A stretch of DNA of 26,007 bases from JBBQAA01 sp038276395 (lineage in GTDB: Bacteria > Actinomycetota > Thermoleophilia > Solirubrobacterales > Solirubrobacteraceae), in assembly GCA_038276395.1 (NCBI GenBank), contig JBBQAA010000082.1, positions 1 through 26,007 of the forward strand. Direction: 5' to 3'. The notes beneath the pieces were generated by a model. It did no database searches. It saw only the letters and a list, made by a program, of their open reading frames with translations, and had not been told where the DNA came from. How positions within the stretch are numbered: the first letter of the stretch is position 1; each line of letters opens with the position of its first letter. The position numbers were made by a program, and so were the translations under genes. Of the stretch, positions 1 through 6,533 are shown in pieces.

Positions 1-718
1 CGTGGAGCTCCCCGGCCCGCAGGCCGGTGTACGCCGCGACGTAGATCAGCGCGCGGTACTGCGGGTCTATGGCCTCTGCGAGGGCTTGGACCTCGGCGGC
101 GGTGAGGAAGAGCATGCGCCGGGGCTCGGCCTTGGGCAGGCCGCGGATGCCGTGACAGGGGTTGGTGGTGACCATCCCCCGCTCCACCGCCTCGCTCATG
201 ACCGCCGAGAGCGTCGTCCTGACCTTCAGCACGGTGCCGGTGGCGTACCGCGGCGCCTCCGTCTCGTTGCCCTCCGGGTCGCGGGTGACCTTGCGCTCGT
301 TGGTCAGGCCCGCGAGGAAGTCGCGGACGCGCTCGCGGGTGATCTCCCCCACCCGCGCGTTTCCGAACGCGGGCATGAGGTGCTCGCGCAGTACCTGCTC
401 GTAGCGGGCGCGGCTCTTCGGCGCCAGCCCGCCCCACCTGACCCGCTGCCAGTCCTCCACCAGCAGCCGGAACGGCGCCCGCGCCCGCTCGGGGTCGTGG
501 CCGGGGTTCTTGCTCGCCGTCAGGCGCCAGTCCGCCAGCCTGAGCTCGGCCTGGCGCTTCGTGGCGTAGGTGCCCAGCACGCCCGGCTGGCCGCCGCGGT
601 GAGCCGCCGGGATGCGCGCCTGGTAGCTGTATCCGGCGTAGGTTGGGCGCCCCTGCTTGTCTCGGCCGGTCGGCTTGCCCAGCCCGCGCTTGCGGACGTG
701 ACCCGGTAGCCCAGCCAC
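1..718 (-). CDS. Tyrosine recombinase (phage-type integrase), 3' end beyond window
   Basis: Site-specific recombinase expected to integrate and excise the element at the tRNA-Glu gene. About 239 N-terminal residues are present. An Arg/Lys-rich start and a Tyr-rich segment (around residues 25-45, an arm-binding-type domain) are followed by a SAM-like core-binding domain (about 75-185). The catalytic domain then begins and ends with the box AAYTGLRAGEL at the window edge, which supplies the first catalytic Arg. The His/Arg box and nucleophilic Tyr must lie left of base 1. The GTG start at 718 overlaps the TAG stop of the upstream 46-residue gene (TAGTG), so translation is probably coupled. Transcription is leftward, away from the tRNA. 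The family call is firm; the boundary of the missing half cannot be seen. Confidence 0.9.
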   Translation of the reverse strand, partial: MAGLPGHVRKRGLGKPTGRDKQGRPTYAGYSYQARIPAAHRGGQPGVLGTYATKRQAELRLADWRLTASKNPGHDPERARAPFRLLVEDWQRVRWGGLAPKSRARYEQVLREHLMPAFGNARVGEITRERVRDFLAGLTNERKVTRDPEGNETEAPRYATGTVLKVRTTLSAVMSEAVERGMVTTNPCHGIRGLPKAEPRRMLFLTAAEVQALAEAIDPQYRALIYVAAYTGLRAGELH

Positions 719-858
719 TACCTCACCCCCAGCAGGCGGTCGGCCTGGGCGGCGGACAGGTTGAAGCGCTGCATGACCAACGCGCGGGCGGTGAGGTAGC
801 TGCCGGTCTGAGCGGCGAGCGCGTGGTAGGCAGCGCGGATACGTTCGGCGCGGCTCAC
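718..858 (-). CDS. 46-residue basic helical protein, candidate excisionase/directionality factor
   Basis: I do not recognise a family. The start is GTG at 858, with the Shine-Dalgarno AAGGAG 7 bases upstream. The stop overlaps the integrase start. The product is short, basic and predicted mainly helical; the C-terminal half (ALVMQRFNLSAAQADRLLGV) could form a helix-turn-helix. Position directly before and coupled to int, downstream of a LexA-type palindrome, fits a recombination directionality factor or a small regulator. That role is inference from context only. The upstream in-frame extension is low-complexity Gly/Pro/Arg and is unlikely to be translated. Confidence 0.6.
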   Translation of the reverse strand: MSRAERIRAAYHALAAQTGSYLTARALVMQRFNLSAAQADRLLGVR

Positions 859-1311
859 GGCGGTTCTCCTTCGTACGGGTGCTAGAACCGCATGCGAACA
901 CTTGTTCGCATACTGCCGAACGGTACTGCTCCTCACGGTCGCGCGCACGGTCGCCGTGGCCCTGACAACGCCGAAACCTGCGTAAGAACCGGAGAACGCG
1001 AGAACGCAGGCGCCGCCGGTTCTAGGCGCAAACCGTTGGTGAGATCGTTTCCGCCGGGGAACGGCTCTGGCTGCGCCGGATGGCCCGCAACCACACCCAC
1101 CCCCAGGCCCCGGCGGTACAAGCCCTCCGCCCGAGCCGAACAGCAACCCCGCCGTCCTAAAGGACGGCTGGGGCGGCGGGGTTCCCCGCCGAACCCCGCC
1201 GCCGGGAGTCGGCGGGGTTGAAATCCCAGTAAAGACGGGGGATTACGTGTCGGCGTGAGGGCAACCCCGCCGAACCCCGCCGAAACCGTTCGGCGGGGCA
1301 ACCCCGCCGAG
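859..1311. other. 450-bp non-coding tract between rep and int modules
   Basis: No convincing gene on either strand. Its right part holds the repeat cluster described separately and its left part holds the LexA-like box and the promoter region of the int operon. Being non-coding, repeat-rich and next to helicase and primase genes, it is the best candidate in the window for an element replication origin. It could also be only a termination region for the rep operon. Confidence 0.4.
892..911. promoter_or_regulatory. LexA (SOS) box-like palindrome upstream of int operon
   Basis: Perfect inverted repeat ATGCGAACA-CT-TGTTCGCAT. Its core CGAAC-ACTT-GTTCG matches the Gram-positive/actinobacterial LexA operator form GAAC-N4-GTTC. 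It lies 34 bases upstream of the GTG at 858, where a promoter for the small gene and integrase would be expected. A possible leftward promoter (TTCGGC, 17-base spacer, TCGCAT) overlaps it, but that promoter is weakly supported. Confidence 0.7.
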
Positions 1312-1326
1312 CTATTCGGCGGGGTT
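1145..1326. repeat. Cluster of 10-bp repeats AACCCCGCCG in both orientations
   Basis: Exact AACCCCGCCG occurs at 1145, 1192, 1263, 1273 and 1300. The reverse complement CGGCGGGGTT occurs at 1174, 1210 and 1317, with a partial copy at 1291. Opposed copies can form hairpins, for example 1192-1201 with 1210-1219 and 1300-1309 with 1317-1326. A separate palindrome, GCCGTCCT-AA-AGGACGGC, lies at 1151-1168. The last copy encodes the final residues of the ATPase gene (NPAE). Possible roles are iteron-type replication origin, regulatory sites or terminator cluster. Spacing is irregular and there are no unique spacers, so this is not a CRISPR array. Confidence 0.75.
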
Positions 1327-2400
1327 GACGTACACATAGCCGCCCCGCTTTCCTTCGGCCTTGAACACGGGAACGGTCGGGTCTTCCGCCCACCGCCGCA
1401 ATTGCGCCCGCCACTTCTCCTGCGCGCCGAGCCGCACGCTGACCTGAACCTTCTGTCGGAGGGCGTCGGCGCCTAGCCCCTCGTCCGATGCCTCCCGGAG
1501 CGCGGCGATCACCGCGGTGAGCACCCGATCCTCCTCCGGCGGCACCACTGCGACGTCCGGCCAGTCGAGCGCCAGGCTGGCGGCGTGGTCGCCGCCGCCG
1601 CCGAAGTCGGGAAGCTGAACGTGCCGGAACGGCACCCGCAGCGGCTCCGGCTCCTGCGCCTCCTTCATGCGGTCGCACTTCAAGGTGACCGTCAAGGCGC
1701 CCGGCGCGCGCTCCAGCTTGAACATCGCGAACGACGCGTTACGCAGCGCCTCCGTCCCGCGCTCGGTGTCGCCCTTCTTGGTCGAGTGATGAATGACCAG
1801 CACCGCAGCCTCGAAATCCCGCCGGAGCTGCTCGCAGCCCTCTACGAACAGGCCCATGTCCCTGGCATCGTTCTCGTTGCCGCCGACGAAGTTGCGCGCC
1901 AGCGTGTCCACCACGACGAGCGCGGGCTTCCGGCTGCCGAGCTGAAGCGCGATGGCCCGTGACAACTGCTTCACGCTGGACAGGTCATGCATGCGGAGAC
2001 TGCCCGGCAAGATGTGCAGACCCCGCGGCGGCTTCTCCCGTCCGTGCGCGCGACTCCACGCGTGTGTCCTCAGCCGGATACCGCGCCTGCCCTCCGACAT
2101 GACGTAGACAACGTCGTGCCCGGCAGCCGCGAGCTCGCACGCCCACCCGATTGCCAGGAAGGACTTGAGCGAGCCGCCCTCGCCCCACAGACCATGAAGC
2201 TCGTCGTTGGCGATGTAGCCCGGCACCAGCCACTCCAGCGGCGGAAGCTCGTCTAGCTCATCCACGCTGAACAGCCGGAACGCCTCCAACTCGGAGGGCA
2301 AGTCCACCTTCTTGCGCTTGACCCGCCCCCGAGATCGCTGCGGCGCCTCAGGGTCATGCGGATCTCGAATGTTCCTGACGTCGTAGTGGATGATCGCCAT
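1312..2400 (-). CDS. RepA-like AAA ATPase / replicative helicase of the element
   Basis: P-loop ATPase of the RepA/AAA_25 type found in phages, plasmids and integrative elements, 362 residues. Walker A is GEGGSLKS (about 73-80), Walker B LVVVDTLA (161-168), and a third conserved strand reads VLVIHHSTK (200-208). A following Lys-rich strand (KCDRMKE) is typical of this group. The C-terminus around 290-360 looks like a winged helix. The ATG start at 2400 overlaps the TGA of the upstream primase gene (TGATG), so the two are translationally coupled. Expected role: hexameric helicase or initiator acting with the primase in replication of the excised circle. Family confident; exact biochemical role inferred. 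Confidence 0.85.
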   Translation of the reverse strand: MAIIHYDVRNIRDPHDPEAPQRSRGRVKRKKVDLPSELEAFRLFSVDELDELPPLEWLVPGYIANDELHGLWGEGGSLKSFLAIGWACELAAAGHDVVYVMSEGRRGIRLRTHAWSRAHGREKPPRGLHILPGSLRMHDLSSVKQLSRAIALQLGSRKPALVVVDTLARNFVGGNENDARDMGLFVEGCEQLRRDFEAAVLVIHHSTKKGDTERGTEALRNASFAMFKLERAPGALTVTLKCDRMKEAQEPEPLRVPFRHVQLPDFGGGGDHAASLALDWPDVAVVPPEEDRVLTAVIAALREASDEGLGADALRQKVQVSVRLGAQEKWRAQLRRWAEDPTVPVFKAEGKRGGYVYVNPAE

Positions 2401-3413
2401 CAGGCCACCGCCCCCGTCAGGAGCGCGGCGACCATCCCGCCGCCGTTGAGGTAGTCCGACACGTCCGCGTTGTGCTCGGTCATCCCGAACCGCCGCAGAT
2501 CGAGGCGGCGAGCGGTGACGTTCGCCGCCCACAGCCGCTCGATCACCTTCGCGCTCTGGCGCTCCTCGCCGACGTGGTACGCGACGATCACCGGCTGAAT
2601 CGCGCGAACCTCTTCTGTCCACTCGTCGCGCCAACTGCCCGCGCCCAGCGTGACCGAGAACGCCTTCGCGCCGTGCGACTGAAGGCAGAGCGCGTCCCAC
2701 TCGCTCGCGCAGAGGAAGGTCGGCTCCCCAGGGGCACCCGACCAGTCCTCGTCCGGCGCCTCCCACGGTGACGTCCTAGGCCAGAGCGGCCAGGGTCGGC
2801 CGTTCCCCGGCCACGCGCGGAGTTGGGCGCCGTCCACGAGAGAGCGCCACTTCGCAGCGACGAGCGCCCCGCGGCTGCTGTACGCGGGCAGAGTCAACCG
2901 CTCCAACGCGTAGTCCCACCCCACTCCGGCGGCGTAAGCCACGTCCGGGTGAATGCCACGCGCGGCGCACCAGCGCTTCGGGCGGCGGGAAAGCTTGAAG
3001 CGCCCGTTCCAGCGCTTGAACTCCTTCCGTGACGGCAGCGGCGGCGCCTCACCGACCGGACGGGCCTGCTGGCCGGTGTAGGCCCGAAGCGCCGCGGCGA
3101 GCTCGTCCTTAGCGGCACCCCGCGACAGCCCTAAGGCCTCGCCGAGCTCCTGAAGGTAGGTACCCCCAAGATCGCGGCAGGAGGCCGTAAAGCAGCCGAT
3201 CAGCCAGCGGTCGCCGGTCCAGGTTGCGTCGGCGTTACCGCCGTCACACACCGGGCAGGCGTACGCAACTTTGCAAGGAATGGGCGGCTGAAACTCGCCT
3301 ACGCTTCCGCGCAGCGGTCCGCTGCGCGCGCCGCTGGGGCTGTTGATAGCCGCCTCCTGGGGAGCGCCCTCGGCCTTGTCCTTTCGGCCGGGGGCGTTTC
3401 TTTTGCGGGCCAT
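2400..3413 (-). CDS. Zinc-finger/TOPRIM-like primase of the element
   Basis: 337 residues. An N-terminal CHC2-like zinc site uses C53, C56, C74 and C79. A C-terminal TOPRIM-like region follows, with the Glu motif CASEWDAL (about 235-242) and the closing motif DVSDYL (317-322), normal for phage and plasmid primases. The second TOPRIM motif, usually DxD, reads VIVAYHVGEE (275-284), so the metal-binding aspartates appear replaced. It may be a divergent or inactive catalytic centre. The ATG at 3413 has a strong Shine-Dalgarno (GGAGGGG). It sits 4 bases after the HTH gene and overlaps the ATPase gene, forming a replication operon. Confidence 0.8.
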   Translation of the reverse strand: MARKRNAPGRKDKAEGAPQEAAINSPSGARSGPLRGSVGEFQPPIPCKVAYACPVCDGGNADATWTGDRWLIGCFTASCRDLGGTYLQELGEALGLSRGAAKDELAAALRAYTGQQARPVGEAPPLPSRKEFKRWNGRFKLSRRPKRWCAARGIHPDVAYAAGVGWDYALERLTLPAYSSRGALVAAKWRSLVDGAQLRAWPGNGRPWPLWPRTSPWEAPDEDWSGAPGEPTFLCASEWDALCLQSHGAKAFSVTLGAGSWRDEWTEEVRAIQPVIVAYHVGEERQSAKVIERLWAANVTARRLDLRRFGMTEHNADVSDYLNGGGMVAALLTGAVA

Positions 3414-3417
3414 GAGG

Positions 3418-3639
3418 TCACCCCTCCTCCGGCTCGTAGGAGTGCTCCTCGGCCCAAGCGTCGAGCTTGTTCAGGTCGAACCGGAGCCAACCGCCGAACT
3501 TCGAGAACGGAATCGTTCGGCTCTGGACGTGGCGGCGGATCCACCACGGGCTGACACCGAGCCGGGCTGCGGCTTCTTCCACGCCGACCCAAACGGGGTC
3601 TGCCGCCGGGCGGTCGGGCTTCTTCTTCGTCTTAGGCAC
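3418..3639 (-). CDS. Excisionase-like HTH (MerR/Xis, HTH_17) protein
   Basis: 73 residues. The domain (about 18-67) has the Xis/MerR-like winged-helix pattern: VEEAAARLGVSPWWIRRHV, then a wing IPFSKFGGWLRF and DLNKLDAWAEEH. The start is taken as GTG at 3639 because GGAGG lies 6 bases upstream; the longer in-frame extension is low-complexity. It is the first gene of the leftward replication operon, about 300 bases from the tRNA-Glu end. Proteins of this type act as recombination directionality factors or as regulators of replication operons. Its distance from int makes the regulatory role at least as likely. Confidence 0.8.
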   Translation of the reverse strand: MPKTKKKPDRPAADPVWVGVEEAAARLGVSPWWIRRHVQSRTIPFSKFGGWLRFDLNKLDAWAEEHSYEPEEG

Positions 3640-3904
3640 GGAGGCCTCCCACGCGAGCGAACCGGGGCCGCGTCCACCCACGAAGGGATAGATGGCCCGC
3701 GCCCGGCCTGTGGCCCCGCTCCCTCGGCGCACCGTTCTCAGAGGAGCGGTACGGCACGGCCCCGAAGGCAACGCGAACCGTAGCGGACCGAGGCGCCTAA
3801 TCCGAATCGAAGTTGCCCTCAGCCGGGTTGCGCTGACCGCCAAACCCTCAAATCGGCGGTCGCGGGGCGGTCGCGGGCCTTTCACGAGCGCCCTCAGACA
3901 TAGA
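3640..3904. other. Non-coding leader between tRNA-Glu terminator and element operon
   Basis: No supportable gene. It must contain the promoter of the leftward HTH-primase-ATPase operon, but I cannot pick out a clear one. An 11-bp tandem repeat, GCGGTCGCGGG twice, lies at 3856-3877. One junction of the integrated element should lie at or near the tRNA end at 3936. Confidence 0.35.
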
Positions 3905-3930
3905 AAAAGCCCCGTCTTAGCAGGGCTTTT
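3905..3930 (-). terminator. Intrinsic terminator of tRNA-Glu
   Basis: Stem AAAAGCCC (3905-3912) with GGGCTTTT (3923-3930) and a 10-base loop. On the minus strand it ends in a T-run (CTTTTTCT). It lies 5 bases beyond the 3' end of the leftward tRNA-Glu. Confidence 0.85.
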
Positions 3931-3935
3931 CTAAG

Positions 3936-4008
3936 TACCGCCACGGAGATTCGAACTCCGGTTTCCGCCGTGAGAGGGCGGCGTCCTAGTCCCCTAGACG
4001 ATGGCGGC
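3936..4008 (-). tRNA. tRNA-Glu (CTC)
   Basis: 73-nt cloverleaf on the minus strand. Acceptor stem GCCGCCA pairs with TGGCGGT (one G-U), discriminator A, no encoded CCA. D-arm TCGTCTAG, anticodon loop CCTCTCA with anticodon CTC, and T-loop GTTCGAATC are all present. The sequence closely follows the standard bacterial tRNA-Glu. Its intact 3' end abuts the mobile element on the left and is the likely attachment site. Confidence 0.96.
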
Positions 4009-4021
4009 AGGAGGGAGGACG

Positions 4022-4027
4022 ACGCTA
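4022..4027 (-). promoter_or_regulatory. -10 box of tRNA-Glu
   Basis: TAGCGT on the minus strand, 13 bases before the tRNA 5' end. It matches the TAnnnT form seen before many genes here. No clear -35. Confidence 0.5.
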
Positions 4028-4039
4028 GCACGAGAACGC

Positions 4040-4045
4040 TACGCT
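4040..4045 (+). promoter_or_regulatory. -10 box of tRNA-Leu
   Basis: TACGCT, 10 bases before the tRNA 5' end, in the 47-bp divergent space between the two tRNA genes. No clear -35. Confidence 0.5.
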
Positions 4046-4055
4046 CCGACCGTCG

Positions 4056-4139
4056 GCGGCTGTGGCGGAATCGGCAGACGCGCGAGCTTCAGGTGCTCGT
4101 GTCCTTAGGGACGTGGAGGTTCAAGTCCTCTCAGCCGCA
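4056..4139 (+). tRNA. tRNA-Leu (CAG)
   Basis: 84-nt class II tRNA. Acceptor stem GCGGCTG pairs with CAGCCGC, discriminator A, no CCA. Anticodon stem CGAGC/GCTCG encloses loop TTCAGGT, giving anticodon CAG. A long variable arm (TGTCCTTAGGGACG) and T-arm GGAGGTTCAAGTCCTC follow. All elements fit tRNA-Leu. Confidence 0.96.
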
Positions 4140-4152
4140 TCGAACCTTGGGC

Positions 4153-4197
4153 GCTGTCCTGCCCAGATACGCGTGTGGCGTATCAGGGCAGGACAGC
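4153..4197 (+). terminator. Long near-perfect hairpin after tRNA-Leu
   Basis: A 12-bp stem GCTGTCCTGCCC/GGGCAGGACAGC (4153-4164, 4186-4197), one A-A mismatch, then a 7-bp stem GATACGC/GCGTATC around loop GTGTG. It begins 14 bases after tRNA-Leu. There is no T-run, so termination is likely but unproven. It also lies at the 3' end of the decayed gene coming from the right. Confidence 0.6.
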
Positions 4198-4199
4198 TG

Positions 4200-5108
4200 G
4201 CCCGGCCCCGGCCCTGGCCGGCGCCCCTACCCGCCGGGGACCAGCTCGGGTCCGCGAGTTCGCCCGCCCGGACGCGCCCCGGCGAGAGGACCCTCCCCAC
4301 CGGCCGCCGCGTGCCGCCACGCTCGCCAGGTAGCCGGCGTGCGAGGCGCAGAGGGTGCGGCGCGGGCGCTCGCGGATGAACGCGATGCCCCGGCCGTCCG
4401 GGCTCCAGGCCGGCGTCGTGTCCTCCTGCCCTCGCGGCGGACGGGTGATCTGGCGCGAGCGGCGCCGGCGTGGCCGACCCAGATCGCGCCGCCGCGGGAG
4501 GACGCGAACGAGCCGCCGCTCGGCGCCCAGTCCGGGTCGTCGTCCGTGGCCCCGTGGGTCAGGTGGCGGCGGCCGCGCCCCGTGGGCGAGATCGAGAAGA
4601 GCCCGCGCTTGCCGCCGCGGTAGATGATCCGGTCCGCGGCGCTCCATGACGGGGCGGTTCCGCGGGCGATCCGGTGCTCCGGCCCGCCCTCGGAGTCGAC
4701 GACGGTGACCCAGGGGATCTCCGCCTGGCCGTACTTGTCGTGGGGGGAGAGGACCGAGCGCGTGAAGACGACGCGCTCGGCGTCCGGGCCCCAGGCGGGG
4801 TCGCCCAGGTCGCCCGTCGAGGGCGGCACGGCCCAGGTGGAGAAGGCCCCGTCGGGATACTCGACCGCGATGCCGAGCGATGTTCGTCCCGAGAGGTATT
4901 CCTGGGGCAGGGCGATCGGCGCGACGCGGCGGCCCCGGAGCGCGAGGGACTGCCAGCGGTAGTACTGGCCCGTCTCGCGCGAGCACTGGACGGCCCGACC
5001 CGCCGTGACCGCGAGCGGGCCGTTCTCCCCCGGGAAGGCGGCCCGCGCGGGTGCGGCGACGGGCAGCAGAGCCAGCACGAGCACGAACGGAAAAGCGAAG
5101 CGTCGCAC
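4200..5108 (-). pseudogene. Secreted PD40 (TolB-like) beta-propeller protein, frameshifted
   Basis: Starts with a signal peptide (GTG at 5108; RRFAFPFVLVLALLPVAAPARA), then repeats of a WD40-like/PD40 propeller such as DPAWGPDAERVVFTRS, IIYRGGKRGLFSISPTGRG and DPDWAPSGGSFASS. Around 4450-4470 the reading shifts to a second frame that continues the family pattern (QITRPP, TTPAWSPDGRGIAFIRE). A further PD40-like piece (ADPSWSPAGR, near 4220-4250) lies in the third frame. So at least two frame breaks separate recognisable propeller blades. Either the gene is decayed or the sequence has indels. An upstream TTG at 5126 is a less likely start. Intact relatives are periplasmic or surface propellers of unclear substrate. 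The exact 3' end cannot be fixed. Confidence 0.7.
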
Positions 5109-5163
5109 GAGCGCCCATCTTGGCAAGGCCGCGGCCGCCCGCCGGTTCCTCCCGGCACGACAC

Positions 5164-5169
5164 TACGCT
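5164..5169 (+). promoter_or_regulatory. -10 box for PQQ-propeller gene (leaderless)
   Basis: TACGCT followed by 8 bases and then GTG at 5178. No Shine-Dalgarno is visible. Confidence 0.5.
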
Positions 5170-5177
5170 TCGCCCCC

Positions 5178-6530
5178 GTGCTGCCCGAATCGCGCCGGGC
5201 GCGCCTGCTCGCCCTCGCGGGCCTCGGCGTGCTCCTCCTCGCCGTGCTCGCCGGCGCGGCCTACCTCCTCTTCGGGCGCCCCGAGGGCGACGTCACGAAC
5301 ACCAAGGTCGAGTTCACCCCGCCCAAGCCGCCGAAGAAGCCCCGCCCGGCGCCGCCACGGGGGGAGGACTGGCCGATCTACGGCCGCGACCCGCAACGGA
5401 CCCAGCACGCCGCGCTGGCCATCCACCCGCCGTACCGGCGGATCTGGACGGCCGAGCGGAGATCGCGCTCGCTGCTTGAGTTCGCGCCCGTGCTCGTGCG
5501 CGGGCGGATCTTCATCGTCAACAACGCCGCCCGCGGCTCGGCCTTCGACGCCCGCACCGGGCGCCGCCTGTGGACCCGGCGGCTAGGGACCCTCGCCGCC
5601 TCCTCCTTCGGTGCCTGGAAGGACCGCCTGTTCTTCGCGCCGATCTCGGGCCGGAAGGACCGCACCCCTCGCTCCGACGTGACCCTCTACTCCCTCACCC
5701 AGAGGAAGGGAAGGATCCTGTGGCGCAAGCGCCTCTCGAGCGCCGCCGAGTCGGGGCCCCAGGTCGTCAAGGGGATCCTCATCGTGGGGGACGAGAACGG
5801 CGTCGTCAAGGGCATCGCGCCGCGGACGGGCCGGCCGCGGTGGACCTACCGGGCCAGCGGCGCGATCAAGGGTGGCCTGGCCTACGACAAGGGCCGCGTC
5901 TTCTTCGGCGACTACTCCGGGGAGGTCACGGCGCTGCGCCTGCGCGACGGCAAGCTGCTGTGGAAGGCGTCGACCTCCGGGCGCGCGTTCGGGCTCTCGG
6001 GCCAGTTCTACGGCACGCCCGCGGTCGCCTTCGGCCGGGTCTACATCGGCAACACCGACGGCAAGGTCTACTCCCTCGCGGAGGGGACGGGCGAGCTCGC
6101 CTGGCGCCAGTCGACCGGCGGCTACGTCTACGCCTCGGCCGCGGTGGCCGACGTCAAGGGCCTCGGCCCGACCGTGTACATCGGCTCCTACGACTCCTAC
6201 TTCTACGCGCTGGATGCGCGCACCGGCGCCACGCGCTGGCGCTTTCGCGCCCCGGGGCGGATCTCCGGCGCGGCGAGCGTGATCGGGAACGTCGTCTACT
6301 TCGCCAACCTGCAGAACAACACGACGTTCGGGCTCGACGTCCACACCGGGCGGAAGGTCTGGTCGCTGCACGACGGGGCCTACAACCCGGTCATCTCCGA
6401 CGGGATCCGCCTCTACGTCGAGGGCTACACGCACCTCTACGCCTTCCGCCCGGTCAAGGCGAACAATTCGAGCAAGGCGAGCGCCCGGAGCGGCCACTCG
6501 CGCAAGCGCCGGCCCCGCGCGCAGCGGTAG
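5178..6530 (+). CDS. Membrane-anchored PQQ-type (BamB-like) beta-propeller protein
   Basis: 450 residues. One N-terminal transmembrane segment (about 8-33) is followed by a Pro/Lys-rich linker (PPKPPKKPRPAPP), then a beta-propeller built of PQQ-like repeats. Blade motifs include AFDARTGRRLWTRRL, GIAPRTGRPRWTYRA, ALRLRDGKLLWKAS, YSLAEGTGELAWRQS and YALDARTGATRWRF. A basic tail (KRRPRAQR) ends it. It is probably anchored with the propeller outside the cell. No PQQ-dehydrogenase catalytic residues are evident, so an enzyme role is not claimed. The GTG at 5178 is chosen because the hydrophobic anchor follows at once and a -10 box sits 8 bases before it. The acetyltransferase starts 4 bases downstream, suggesting an operon. 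The PD40 gene is divergent, 69 bases away. Confidence 0.85.
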   Translation: MLPESRRARLLALAGLGVLLLAVLAGAAYLLFGRPEGDVTNTKVEFTPPKPPKKPRPAPPRGEDWPIYGRDPQRTQHAALAIHPPYRRIWTAERRSRSLLEFAPVLVRGRIFIVNNAARGSAFDARTGRRLWTRRLGTLAASSFGAWKDRLFFAPISGRKDRTPRSDVTLYSLTQRKGRILWRKRLSSAAESGPQVVKGILIVGDENGVVKGIAPRTGRPRWTYRASGAIKGGLAYDKGRVFFGDYSGEVTALRLRDGKLLWKASTSGRAFGLSGQFYGTPAVAFGRVYIGNTDGKVYSLAEGTGELAWRQSTGGYVYASAAVADVKGLGPTVYIGSYDSYFYALDARTGATRWRFRAPGRISGAASVIGNVVYFANLQNNTTFGLDVHTGRKVWSLHDGAYNPVISDGIRLYVEGYTHLYAFRPVKANNSSKASARSGHSRKRRPRAQR

Positions 6531-6533
6531 GCC

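Noticed and set aside
1145..1326. CRISPR-like array
   Set aside because: Repeats are only 10 bp, in both orientations, irregularly spaced (adjacent to 60 bp), without unit spacers and without cas genes.
4183..5163. A single intact 326-codon minus-strand gene upstream of tRNA-Leu
   Set aside because: Only its last third matches the PD40 pattern; the N-terminal two thirds is an Arg-rich shadow of the true frame that carries the signal peptide and blades.
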